19,000 bases of DNA from Ectocarpus siliculosus (Eukaryota; Sar; Phaeophyceae; Ectocarpales; Ectocarpaceae): positions 3,173,240 to 3,192,239 of the forward strand of contig FN649746.1 of NCBI GenBank assembly GCA_000310025.1. The letters are read 5' to 3'. Shown here piece after piece: positions 10,060 through 18,293 of the stretch. A program made the position numbers and the translations under genes. The notes beneath the pieces were generated by a model. The model saw only the letters and a list, made by a program, of their open reading frames with translations, did no database searches and was not told the origin of the DNA. Positions within the stretch are counted from its first letter, which is position 1, and the number at the start of each line of letters is the position of its first letter.

Positions 10060-10081
10060 GGGGGGGGGGGGGGGGGGGGGG
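10060..10081 (+). repeat. G22 homopolymer
   Basis: There are twenty-two consecutive G bases, preceded by C-rich sequence (10014-10055). The length of such a run is often unreliable in assemblies. Confidence 0.95.
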
Positions 10082-10560
10082 CACCTAATGCATCCCCCCG
10101 TTTCCCGCACACCACCTCTGAAACGACCAAGGCAGCCCTTTCATAGGGCGCCTGGAAAGCCCTAGTGGGTGGGGATGGACCCCCGACTCCCCCTCCTCTC
10201 GCCTGTGCTGGGTTCGGCGTACGGTGCCCGATTTTCCGGCGTTACTTGTTCGTGTTCTTCGACCTCGTCCCCGACCTTTCGGGCCGATACACAAGAGAGA
10301 GAGGGGTTAAGGGTGATGCGTATCGAGTGTGAACAGGTGCCAGCGGTGGTGGAATGGACTCGAGGTTATGTGCAGCGTAGGGAGGTGTCAGGCTACTGCT
10401 GCTGCATGGCATGGAAAGACGAGAAAATGACGCACGACAGGACCATTCCACCTATGTATCTGGCGCTGATTTTTTATTGCTCTGCGGACCCTTCGGGTCC
10501 ATTGTACTTGAGTGTACCTTTTTAGGGAAAGTTAGCCTGCGACCACGGGAATCGACCGTT
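10082..10560. other. Region of mixed composition, no gene assigned
   Basis: A plus-strand open frame (10169-10525) ends here without a recognisable motif. A perfect GGACCC-TTC-GGGTCC hairpin lies at about 10487-10501. Neither is enough to call a gene. Confidence 0.35.
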
Positions 10561-10950
10561 TCTAGTGGTTAGATCAGTACGGACAGATGGAGGTACTGGG
10601 TAGAGACATCGGAACGGGTCTTAAGGTGAAGACAGCAACAACAACCTGGCACAAGCGTGTTCTTGAACATCGTCGAACGGATGTCTCCAGCATACAACGC
10701 TGTCAAACGTGGAGTACTATTACCTGAACGTCCAATTTTGAAGCAGTACGACAATGGTTTCTTCTCTCATCCGATGTCTCGGGGTATCGAGGTTGGAAAC
10801 GTGGTGAGGGGGGATGTACCAAATACGCCGTATAGATGACATCGCCGTATCCGCGAGTCACGTCTCGCATCAACATTCCGAACGCCAACTGAACCACAGC
10901 ATCTGTGTCCATGCATGCAACTAAGAACGAGAACGAACGTGTTACCGGTA

Positions 10951-11148
10951 CCGTCGATGGACCTCTATAGTATAGTGCAGGTTGAATAGTGCAGGTGCCT
11001 GGCATGGTATAGTGTCGGCAAAATCTGCTGACACGGATATGAGCTGGTATACCAAAAACCAATATATTCCTCGATCCTGAATAGTGCAGTGCCCGGTACA
11101 GCGCAGGTATACTCTCTGGACACACCCCTCCACTAGAGGTCCCTCGAC

Positions 11149-11150
<2 letters not shown>
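10951..11150 (+). mobile_element. MITE-like 200-bp element with imperfect terminal inverted repeats
   Basis: The left end (CCGTCGATGGACCTCTA, 10951-10967) is the imperfect inverse of the right end, whose reverse complement begins CAGTCGAGGGACCTCTA (11150-11134). The interior has several copies of a TAGTGCAGG-like motif near both ends and no open frame of note. CAGTCGA...ACCTCTA-type ends recall Tc1/mariner-derived MITEs, but I cannot show a clear TA target duplication. The right end abuts the (TTG)n microsatellite directly. It lies in the presumed last intron or 3' part of the DENN gene. Confidence 0.55.

Positions 11151-11229
<79 letters not shown>
11149..11229 (+). repeat. (TTG)27 microsatellite
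   Basis: This is an uninterrupted run of about 27 TGT/TTG units (81 bases). It begins exactly at the right end of the MITE-like element, so the element end may have seeded it. On the minus strand it is a (CAA)n run about 100 bases downstream of the DENN exon donor at 11326. Confidence 0.97.
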
Positions 11230-11326
11230 CTTGAAATTAAAAACCGTTCCGTTCTCTCTGCCCAGTACCTTCTTCTGTTCGTACTAGCCCAGCACTTGAC
11301 CGTATATGCATATTATACGCACGTAC

Positions 11327-11432
11327 CTCCGAGATGTCTTTCTGCCTGCAGCGCTCGACGAAGGAGACGAACATCTGGGTGCGCGAAACCGACACCTGGA
11401 ACCTCAGCTGGGCCTCCAGGGGCTCCGTGAAC
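11327..11432 (-). CDS. DENN-domain protein exon: dDENN end (RTQMFVSFVE)
   Basis: This 106-bp exon on the minus strand has acceptor GACCGACCAG at its start and donor GGAG|GTACGTGCG at its end. The first base, G, completes a TGG Trp codon begun by TG at the end of exon 12612-12768 (phase 2). The peptide opens FTEPLEAQLRFQVSV and continues SRTQMFVSFVERC. A T-Q-M/L-F-x-x-F/Y-(I/V) motif after a run of 'PL-x-x-x-L-x-F' is the usual end of the dDENN subdomain, which packs against cDENN in DENN Rab GEFs. The exon ends in phase 0, so a further exon is expected at lower coordinates but was not found. Confidence 0.8.
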
Positions 11433-12611
11433 CTGGTCGGTCGTTGACAGGGTACGTATATACGCATTTGTGTACGTACGGACCAATTGAGCCATTATTA
11501 TACGTGACAAGGACCAATCCGCAACGCCTGCCTTGAGAATCACCCCCTCGCCCTTGCGGCATTCAAAGCATGAGTATGACCTCCCCCAGGAGGGAAGGGT
11601 TGTAAGTGAATCGGCAAAATCATAGATAGCAAAAACATGGGTGGAAAATTGGAGACGAAAGAAGCGGTGGATATGCGAGAACACGAAGCCGTTTGAAGTC
11701 CGGAAAAAAACAAGCAAGAACATTTCAGAAACGTTTCTCCCGGACTTGGAGCCATCAAAGAAACCCCCCACCCGGGTATTGAACATCCTGCCGAGGAGCT
11801 ACTGCCACCCACGACCAGGGTGTCCGAACAAGCACGAGGGTAAGCAAAAAATTCCCCATGGTAGTAAAAGATTACCGTACAACCGGTTTTGACTTTCACA
11901 GCTCGAATCGAATGCTCGACGACGACCAACAGGACGCCAATGCCGGCAAGGGTAGTCTTGGAAATATAAGATATCGTCATCAGGAGCATTCCTTGCATGT
12001 ATCGGTCGGTTTTCATGCGCTCTTCTTGATTGTGGAGCGACCGAGCTTCGAAAGCCTGTCCTAGGGCGTGTGCGATCACTCTTCGCTTTTCACGATCGTA
12101 CGTCGAGTTAGATGCGACGCAGGCTATGCGCCGGCGACGTGATAGACGGTACGAGACCGCAACGGCGACATGAGACTGCATCGACGGTAGGAGGTTGCAT
12201 CGACAAAACGAGACTGGATCGACGACACGCTAATACTGTGTTTGCGTGTTCATGGTGAAACATTTCGTAGGGCTGGAAGCAAATTGAAACGGTCTTCGGA
12301 CAAAGGTACTGTCGTATGGCAAAAATACTATCAACACGTAGGGGAAAAACCTCTTCGCCTTTCGTTTCCGATCGTTCGGATTCGTTCGGGTGTTCCTTCT
12401 GTCATAGATGATAGCACGCATGTACATGTGGTCATCACTACGTATGCATGATCGACAACGTTTGGCACAATATCTTGGTCCCCAATTGCTGACCTTTCGC
12501 ACGTTCAACTTTCTTTTTTGTCTTAGATGATTACACACGTATTCCCCCCACCAACTCTCCATGCTCTCCATGACGTTTGCCGAATCTCGCCTGCATCCTT
12601 ATCCTTCTCAC
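11433..12611 (-). other. DENN intron between dDENN exons
   Basis: This 1179-bp intron runs from donor GTGAGAAGG to acceptor GACCGACCAG. I see no exon and no clear tandem repeat inside it. Minus- and plus-strand open frames around 11540-12181 and 12230-12571 have no recognisable motif. Confidence 0.65.
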
Positions 12612-12768
12612 CAGTCAGGGTGGAAGTCGAAGTTGTTCGTAACCGAGTTGAAGGCACCGTACTTTCTCCACATGTCACGAGCCACGAGGTCGCCACACAG
12701 CCGAGAGACATGAGTCTTCACCAACGATCGCAGGCGAAGGACGACCCCCTTCTCCTCCAGGGTGAGGC
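12612..12768 (-). CDS. DENN-domain protein exon: dDENN helices
   Basis: This 157-bp exon starts after acceptor ACAAATCAG and ends at donor ACTG|GTGAGAAGG. It encodes LTLEEKGVVLRLRSLVKTHV, then SRLCGDL, DMWRKYG and NNFDFHPDW. It begins with GC, which completes a Gly codon with the G left by exon 13986-14244 (phase 1), and it ends in phase 2. Helical 'LR-x-x-x-x-x-H-x-x-x-L-C-G-D' followed by 'W-x-x-Y/YG' and 'DF-x-P-x' fits dDENN just before the TQMF motif. Read without splicing, this frame hits a stop right after the donor, which supports the splice. Confidence 0.8.
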
Positions 12769-12780
12769 CTGATTTGTACA

Positions 12781-13606
12781 CATGAACCACACCCACATCC
12801 GCGTGAACCACGTGAACCACAACCATATGAAACACAAAACACATTCGCGTGAGCCACATGATCCACAACCACAATCACGTGAGCCACATGAACCACAAAC
12901 ACGTGCACCGCAACCACAATCACGTGACCACATGACCCACAACCACATCCGCGTGAACCACATGAACCACGACCACATCCGCGTGAACCACATGAACCAC
13001 AAACACGTGACCCACATGAACCACAACCACAATCACGTGACCCACATGAACCACAAACACGTGCACCGCAACCACAATCACGTGACCACATGACCCACAG
13101 TCACATGAAACACAACCACATCCGTGTGAACCACTTGAACCACGATCACAACCATGTGAACCACAACCACAATCACGTGACCCACATGACCCACAACCAC
13201 ATGCACCGCAACCACGACCATGACCCACAGTCACATGAACCACAACCACATCCGCGTGAACCACACGAACCACGATCACAACCACATGAACCACAACCAC
13301 ATCAGCGTGAACTACATGATCCACAACCACGTGACCCACATGCACCACAACCACGACCATGACCCACAGTCACATGAACCACAACCACATCCGCGTGAAC
13401 CACATGAACCACAACCACATCAGCGTGAACTACATGATCCACAACCACGTGACCCACATGAACCACAACCACATGAACCACAATGGACCTCCTTCGCGAG
13501 TATAATGACTAGTCTGTGAAATAGAGAGGGGGGTTGAACATGAACCACATGAGAACCACATCAACATCTGCGTGAACCACAACCACAACCACATGAACTG
13601 AACCCA
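12781..13606 (+). repeat. Intronic CCACATGAACCACAACCA minisatellite array with CACGTG sites
   Basis: About 800 bases are built from short units such as ACATGAACCACAACC and ACATCCGCGTGAACC. A higher-order repeat of about 130-140 bases is visible: the phrase CATGACCCACAGTCACATGA recurs at 13089, 13219 and 13358. The units carry the palindrome CACGTG roughly ten times. The array has no stops in several frames on both strands, which produces His/Asn-rich and Val-rich open frames that are not genes. It lies wholly in the DENN intron 12769-13985, a few bases from the acceptor of exon 12612-12768. The last 70 bases (13539-13606) are a detached, degenerate part. Confidence 0.92.
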
Positions 13607-13877
13607 CTCGCGTTCTCCGTGGAACACGAAGAGACAAACACAAAAAATGGACAACCTAAACCACGAACAAACCTGTTGTTTGCTACCAGCGCTTGTACCC
13701 ACTCGTAACGGTGAAAAGCATTTTTTAACGAACTATCGCAATCCATATATACACAGATGAGATATCTTCACAGATACGTCCACCAACGCAGCCACCCTCA
13801 AGCCTTGGTCTTGGCTGGTGCGATTCACTCCCTCGTCGTTTATCTCACACGTATAGCAGCATGGAAAAAAAACGAAA

Positions 13878-13999
13878 AAGCGATTCTTGTTGTTCTCACC
13901 TGCCATAAAGGTACAACTAAAGAGTGTTTCTGTTGTTCTCACCTGCCACAAAGGTATAAATGAACAGCGTTTCTGGTCTTCTCACCTGCCATGAAGGTG
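13878..13999 (-). repeat. 43-bp tandem repeat carrying three copies of the 5' splice site
   Basis: CTCACCTGCCA recurs at 13895, 13938 and 13981, exactly 43 bases apart. On the minus strand each copy reads GGCAG|GTGAGAA, a strong donor. The copy at 13981 is the donor of exon 13986-14244; the other two lie just inside the intron. Only the first donor keeps the frame with the next exon, since 43 is not a multiple of three and use of the third would also meet a TGA. Confidence 0.9.
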
Positions 14000-14244
14000 G
14001 TCGCTTGGAACACCAAGTGCGACCTGGGTCCGGGAGACGAAGACAACAACGACGAAGACGACGATGATCTTAAACCTGACAACGGCGCTCCTCCCCTCAT
14101 CCCTCGTGGAGAAACGTCTCTGGTGCCGCTCCCACTACCGCCGGTACTGGTCGCAACCCGGTCGTGGGTTGAACTCTTCTTGTGCCTTGGACTCTTGCCT
14201 CCAGCGGTGGCGTCGAGCTTCCTGGCGGGTGAGCGTCGTCCTGC
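13986..14244 (-). CDS. DENN-domain protein exon: disordered loop leading into dDENN
   Basis: This 259-bp exon has acceptor CCCTCTCTGGAAGCAG after a pyrimidine tract and donor GGCAG|GTGAGAAG. It starts in phase 0 and ends in phase 1 (86 codons plus one base). The first 70 residues are basic and Ser/Gly-rich (SPARKLDATAGGK, GLRSSSSSSLLSSS), typical of a variable loop. The last residues, SHLVFQATTFMA, return to ordinary composition and run into the dDENN helix of the next exon. Such insertions between cDENN and dDENN are common in the family. Confidence 0.75.
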
Positions 14245-14518
14245 CTGCTTCCAGAGAGGGACGGTCGAGTGAAAAAAAGTCAGCCGTGTGGCACCATTAT
14301 TAATGCCTTCGTATTCGGAACAATGTTCGAAACGCTCACAACCCTCTGGGCATTGATCGTGCTGGCACATCGTAAGAAACCCCCAAACTCCTTTCACAGC
14401 AGGAACGCCTGCCACATATTTTAGGTAGTCCATAATACGAGGATCATTTTTCATGCAAGGAATCGTGGAATGAAAAGAAACGTCAGGACAGACACAATGC
14501 GTCGCGTTTTCGACGTAC

Positions 14519-14632
14519 CGGGGCCCCCGAGGAGCGGCGCCTGCCCCTGAGGGTGTTGGCGTGTTCGAGTGACGTCACGAGGTGTTCTGGCACTGTCGAG
14601 TCCTCGTGCGCCCCGGCCATGAACAGCTCACC
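14519..14632 (-). CDS. DENN-domain protein exon: segment after cDENN (VPEHLVTSLE)
   Basis: This 114-bp exon (38 codons, phase 0 at both ends) has acceptor CATGCGTGTCAG and donor GGCCCCG|GTACGTCG. It encodes GELFMAGAHEDSTVPEHLV, then TSLEHANTLRGRR. It follows the VLDLDANN strand of the previous exon. In DENN proteins that strand is followed by a short loop, a Pro and a helix with L-x-x-x-L, as seen here. The 274-bp intron to the next exon (14245-14518) is the shortest in the gene. Confidence 0.75.
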
Positions 14633-15725
14633 CTGACACGCATGAAAAGCAAAACGCATTGGCGGAAAAAAAGACATCCATGAAACGAAAACACAGCATT
14701 GGCACAAACAAAAGTGGCTGTTTCTACCATACAAGTATTGGAGACAAGAAACAATTGTGACACCGGTGACAGTGCGAAGGAAGTCTACATGAACTGCTGT
14801 GGAGGTTTTTTGTTTGGGCACCGACCGAGGGAGGTATCGTCGAGCCACGCCAAGCCGATGGTCAAACAATCAAGCCTGTGACAAAACCAAACGCATAGAC
14901 GGGCACTCGATTGGTTGAAAGCATCAAGTACGGAAGGCACGAGACACGTACGAAAAAATACTGCCGAGTTCATGCATTGTGGACGACTTTCGGCAAATCC
15001 TCAACAGCTTGACGTAGCCGGCGTGATCAAGGCCGGCCTCACATGCCCGTCACTCTTGTTGCTGAAGCCTCGGAACTGAAATAATCGCTCTCACACCTAC
15101 CCAGTGCCTCTTCCAAGGTAAGGAAACAAACTTCCGTGGAAACAAGTCAACTCAAATGCAGGTATTCTAGGTACACAAGAGGCGCAATAAAGACAAGGGT
15201 AAATCCGGTACTCGCGAAACTGAAATATTGCTTCCCGAGGAGATTTTCAGAAAGAACAAAGCCCTATGATTACCGGTAGCGTTGTTAAACTCAAAAAGAC
15301 GCATGCGTTAACTCCTCTCGCCCATCTCAGACCTGACATTGTTCACTCAAAAAACAAATTTTGACTCTCCTCGACATATAGCCACCCTGCACTTTGCATC
15401 CTCCTTTTCTTTGGCTCATGACAAAAAAAACACAAGAATACAATGCCCGCTACGATAAATATAAGGGAATCGATTTAACAGAAAGTAGGGATGAAAGGGA
15501 GTCCAAGTTGCTTGTCCCGGCAAAAATACCAGGGTTGCTGTCCGTACCGTTTTCTTGGGGTGGACACAAGCGGAGCGGTTTTGCAATACGGCGGCACTTT
15601 TTCGGCAAGCACCAGTACCTGGACCGGTCACATAGGCGAAAAAAACCCCATCGACGCCGGGAAAATTCCCGACGACAGCTCTGAATTTAAACAGTAGTCG
15701 GCACTGTAGGCAGAGTTACCCTTAC
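14633..15725 (-). other. DENN intron between cDENN and the loop exons
   Basis: This 1093-bp intron runs from donor CCTCG|GTAAGGGT to acceptor GCGTGTCAG. Inside it, minus-strand 15500-15640 reads as a protein-like segment in one frame (with CKTAPLVSTPRKRYGQQPWY), with stops around it. It could be a remnant of something unrelated; I do not assign it. Confidence 0.6.
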
Positions 15726-15881
15726 CGAGGCGTTGTTAGCATCCAGATCGAGCACCGCCACACCGTCGGCGGCGTAACTGAGAGGGTCCAAGGGCGCCTG
15801 AACCCCGACGAGCGCCGGCACCGGACTGTCAAGCACGTCCATTAGCGCCACCGGCACCACGGGAACGAACACGCCTTCCCA
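15726..15881 (-). CDS. DENN-domain protein exon: cDENN core (WEGVFVPVVP...SPVPALVGV)
   Basis: This 156-bp exon (52 codons, phase 0 at both ends) has acceptor TTGGTATTCCAG and donor CCTCG|GTAAGGGT. It encodes WEGVFVPVVPVALMDVL, then DSPVPALVGVQAPLDPL and VAVLDLDANNAS. The pattern W-x-x-x-(F/Y)-(I/V)-P-(V/L)-(V/L)-P-x-x-(L/M)-x-(D/E)-x-(L/V)-x-(S/A)-P-x-P-x-(I/L)-(V/I)-G-(V/I) is the most diagnostic stretch of the cDENN subdomain. The D-L-D strand follows at the expected distance. This exon makes the DENN assignment secure. DENN domains act as guanine-nucleotide exchange factors on Rab GTPases in membrane traffic; which Rab is served here cannot be told. Confidence 0.93.
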
Positions 15882-16638
15882 CTGGAATACCAATGAAACG
15901 CGCAACGTTGACAGCGGGGGTTCCTTTACTCGTGCCGAGACTGGCAGAGTAGGTATCATAGGGGGGTGTTGACAAGGATCGCCACCAACTTGTGCGTTCG
16001 GGGTAGGACGGAAACCGTGGCGACACAAACGCCTTCCCGATCAAAACGAAAACCCTGCTGTCATATACATACATGTGCGTGACTGCCGTATCCTTGCCCG
16101 ACCAGCCGCTGAGAGAACGCGCTCAAGGCAGCAACGGCGCTAAACAGGCAAGTACAACATTGAGACCACAGCATCGACGACGTAAATTTCGTGGTTACCA
16201 CCGACCAACATTGCCATCTACATGTGTGTGATTGCTGTGTCCTTGTCCGACCAGCCGCTGAGATACGGCACTCAAGACAGAAACGACAAATACGACGGAT
16301 AAGTACAGACAGCACTAAGACGACATCATGGACGACAGTCTTGTCACTGCCATCTTCATCTTCGTGATTGCTGTATCCGTTATACCGACAAGCCATCGTG
16401 TCCAAAGGAATAACTGAGAACAGACAGTGACTAGGGTTAAGACGGACAAGGCACAAAGACTTGAGAACACCAAGACAGAAAGTAGCTTGGTGTCGACAAC
16501 GCCCATTTCATCACGAGCGAACGGAAAGCGTCAGGGCTTGGAGGTCGGTCCTATGCTATCTACTGTACAACGATAGCTTTTTAGCTGTTCGCATCACGAA
16601 CCTACGGCAAATAATTGGGAAATCGCAGCCAAACCAAC
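15882..16638 (-). other. DENN intron with diverged ~140-bp tandem repeats
   Basis: This 757-bp intron runs from donor TTCAAG|GTTGGT (the weakest donor in the gene) to acceptor TTGGTATTCCAG. Three diverged copies of a unit begin near 16071, 16220 and 16356; shared phrases are ACATGTG, GTGA(C/T)TGC(C/T)GT and CGACCAGCCGCTGAGA. Spacings are about 149 and 136. Confidence 0.7.
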
Positions 16639-16686
16639 CTTGAATGGGTCTAGCAGCGAGAGTAGTGCCGTGGCAGCCATCGACAC
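16639..16686 (-). CDS. DENN-domain protein micro-exon: VSMAATALLSLLDPFK
   Basis: This 48-bp exon (16 codons, phase 0 at both ends) has acceptor CCACGTCTACAG and donor TTCAAG|GTTGGT. The 16 residues fit exactly between LVVCGRDIGI of the upstream exon and WEGVFVPVVP of the downstream exon. They reproduce the family pattern 'glVs-x-x-a-x-A-L-L-x-L-L-x-P-F-x-W'. The fit of sequence, length and phase makes the exon credible despite the non-ideal donor. Confidence 0.85.
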
Positions 16687-17427
16687 CTGTAGACGTGGTA
16701 GACACGTGGGCGTCAGTCGGACCAGTACGAATGTTACAAGGTCAGGTGACTGAGCAGAGACTGTTGAGGGCGGCTTTCTAGTGTGACGACAGTATCATCA
16801 ATAACAACGGCAACGCCATCAACACCGCAGAAGCATGCATCTATCAGAGATGATCATCCAGGTGGAAAAACGACACCATGAAAACCAGGACTGCCGTAAC
16901 ACTCAAAAACCCAGCACCATGTAACAGAAAAAAACAGTGTCTGTCAAGGTCGTCACCCCGAACCACCTCAAAAGCGTCAGACGCTTACACCCATGAGCAA
17001 GAGATGACGCTGAACACAATGTATCTATCCCTGACACCACGACCGACTAGCAATGGCACACCACCCATCCCCACTAACCTTAGCACAACGATCTCACAAT
17101 GCCAACACCACAACAAAAAAATCAAAACACTAAAAGCTCCGTCAACAGCTTGTATCTACCCCTGAGACGATGACTAACAGCAATGGCTACATTGTAGTGA
17201 TACACCGTCCATCTCCGCTGACCCTAGCACGACGATCTCACAATGTCAACATCATGAAATTTTTTTTAATATAGGCCTCGTCACGGTCGCCAACCCGAAC
17301 TACCTCAAAATCGCCGGACATGCGCAAGAGAACCGCAGAACCGCATGTATCCACCCCTGACACGAAGACCAACTGGCAATGGCACACCATCCACCACCAC
17401 TACCCCTATTTAGCACAACGATCTCAC
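16687..17427 (-). other. DENN intron with tandem repeats copying the donor region
   Basis: This 741-bp intron runs from donor GGCATT|GTGAGATCG to acceptor GTCTACAG. The block AGCAC(A/G)ACGATCTCACAAT occurs at 17082, 17226 and 17412. The last is the real donor of exon 17428-17604 (reverse strand); the other two are intronic copies. Flanking phrases (TAGCAATGGCACACCA and ATGTATC(T/C)A(C/T)CCCTGA) are shared too, so units of roughly 145-185 bases are repeated. Confidence 0.75.
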
Positions 17428-17604
17428 AATGCCAATATCCCTCCCGCAGACGACGAGCGTCTTCTCGAGCAGCAGCACGTCCAGAGCCCGAAGAATGGCC
17501 CGCTCCGACACGCAGCCGAAGAGGACCGCGGTGGACCAGAGCTCCAGGGACGGCGGCGTTAGCTCTAGGGGCGCTCGGAGGAACGCCGGGCAGTACAAGG
17601 AGAC
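17428..17604 (-). CDS. DENN-domain protein exon: start of cDENN (LDVLLLEKTLVV)
   Basis: This exon is 177 bp if it starts at the acceptor CTTGGCCAAAG (59 codons, phase 0 at both ends). Its end is donor GGCATT|GTGAGATCG. It encodes VSLYCPAFLRAPLELTPPSL, then ELWSTAVLFGCV and SERAILRALDVLLLEKTLVV. 'LF-x-x-(L/V)-S-x-x-x-(I/L)-L-x-x-(L)-x-x-L-L-L-E-(K/R)-x-(I/L)-(L/V)' is the first helix pair of cDENN. The 5' limit is uncertain: acceptors at 17573 (CCGAG|CG) and 17564 (CCTAG|AG) would instead match the phase-1 end of the tentative upstream exon. Confidence 0.88.
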
Positions 17605-17645
17605 CTTTGGCCAAGGTGAGAGAACAAGCGCACGGCGGTGGTTGA

Positions 17646-17870
17646 AACAGACATAACGTTGCATGGGTGAGGCAAAGGTCATAGCCACATGAGGACACGG
17701 CTTCAGACGAACGCTAGATGGTTGGAACAACCGTTGTTGCGCGAGGACGCGGTGGTGGCGACAGGCAAACGTTGGATGGCTGGGGCAACCGTTTTCGCAC
17801 ATGAGGACACGATGGTGCGGTCAGACAACCGTTGCATGGATGGGACAACCGCTATCGCATAGGGCTCTAG
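17646..17870 (+). repeat. Four-copy ~58-bp tandem repeat in a DENN intron
   Basis: Related phrases AAC(C)GTTG(C/G)ATGG(...)GGGCAACCGTTNTCGCACATGAGGACACG recur with starts near 17656, 17710, 17768 and 17827 (steps 54, 58 and 59). The array sits about 40 bases upstream, on the minus strand, of the acceptor of exon 17428-17604. Confidence 0.85.
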
Positions 17871-18169
17871 CTTGAGGACGCCTTTGAGTCATGCACGCAC
17901 AGCGGGAGGCAGGCTCAAACGGTTGCTTACACCATGTCTTTCAAGGTTGCACTAGTTCGGCCGTTCCAGCCTTGAGGACCCTCACAGTCCTTTGTCACAA
18001 GCAGTGTCCTTAACCCGGCGGAATGCCCTATTAATATGAACCCATTAGAGGTAGGGTTACATTCTGCTGGGCATTACGCTTCGAAATACAGTAACGTCCT
18101 TGAGGCACGGAGGGTCCTTGATTGTTGTGCCCATAAAGCGGGTACGAGTGATTGGAGATAACACTTCAC

Positions 18170-18293
18170 CGATAATCTTGGAAGTCTGCTTCAATGAAAA
18201 GGAGTAAGCCACCTTCTTCCCCTCCTCGATGCAGCTCTTGTCTGTCCGGACCTGCTGCAAGAACTTGTCGCGAACCATGCGCCGGTGTCTCTC
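18170..18293 (-). CDS. Tentative upstream DENN-gene exon (possible uDENN end)
   Basis: This possible 124-bp exon has acceptor GTCGAGCAG and donor ATCG|GTGAAGTG. It starts in phase 0 and ends in phase 1. It encodes ERHRRMVRDKFLQQVRTDKS, then CIEEGKKVAYSFSLKQTSK and II. The YSFSLKQTSKIIG end loosely resembles the 'F-x-F-x-L-T-x-x-x-(G)-x-x-x-(Y)-G' strand pair of uDENN. Phase does not match the acceptor at 17604. It would match those at 17573 or 17564, or another exon may lie between. A (CTG/TTG)n run forms the pyrimidine tract. Membership of the same gene is an inference from strand and position. Confidence 0.5.

Larger units (their letters stand above)
7700..11236 (-). other. A/C-rich region, no exon assigned; downstream part or 3' region of the DENN gene
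   Basis: From about 7.7 kb the plus strand is A/C-rich, the mirror image of the preceding region and the same bias as the introns of the minus-strand DENN gene. The last DENN exon I can define ends at 11327 with a strong donor, so at least one more exon should lie here. The only candidate I noted is 10646-10699 (minus, 54 bp, AG and GT flanks, phase 0 at both ends), which encodes a short basic peptide with no recognisable motif. I do not call it. Unspliced reading past 11327 would reach a stop at 11237-11239. Confidence 0.4.

Noticed and set aside
11237-11326. Read-through of exon 11327-11432 to a stop at 11237 as the DENN C-terminus
   Set aside because: The strong GTACGT donor at 11326 and the loss of protein-like composition beyond it favour splicing, though read-through cannot be excluded.
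12675-13519. His/Asn-rich and Val/Cys-rich open frames on both strands
   Set aside because: Produced by a stop-free minisatellite lying inside a well-supported intron.
12781-13606. CRISPR-like array
   Set aside because: Units are short, diverged and hierarchical without unique spacers; the context is eukaryotic and intronic.
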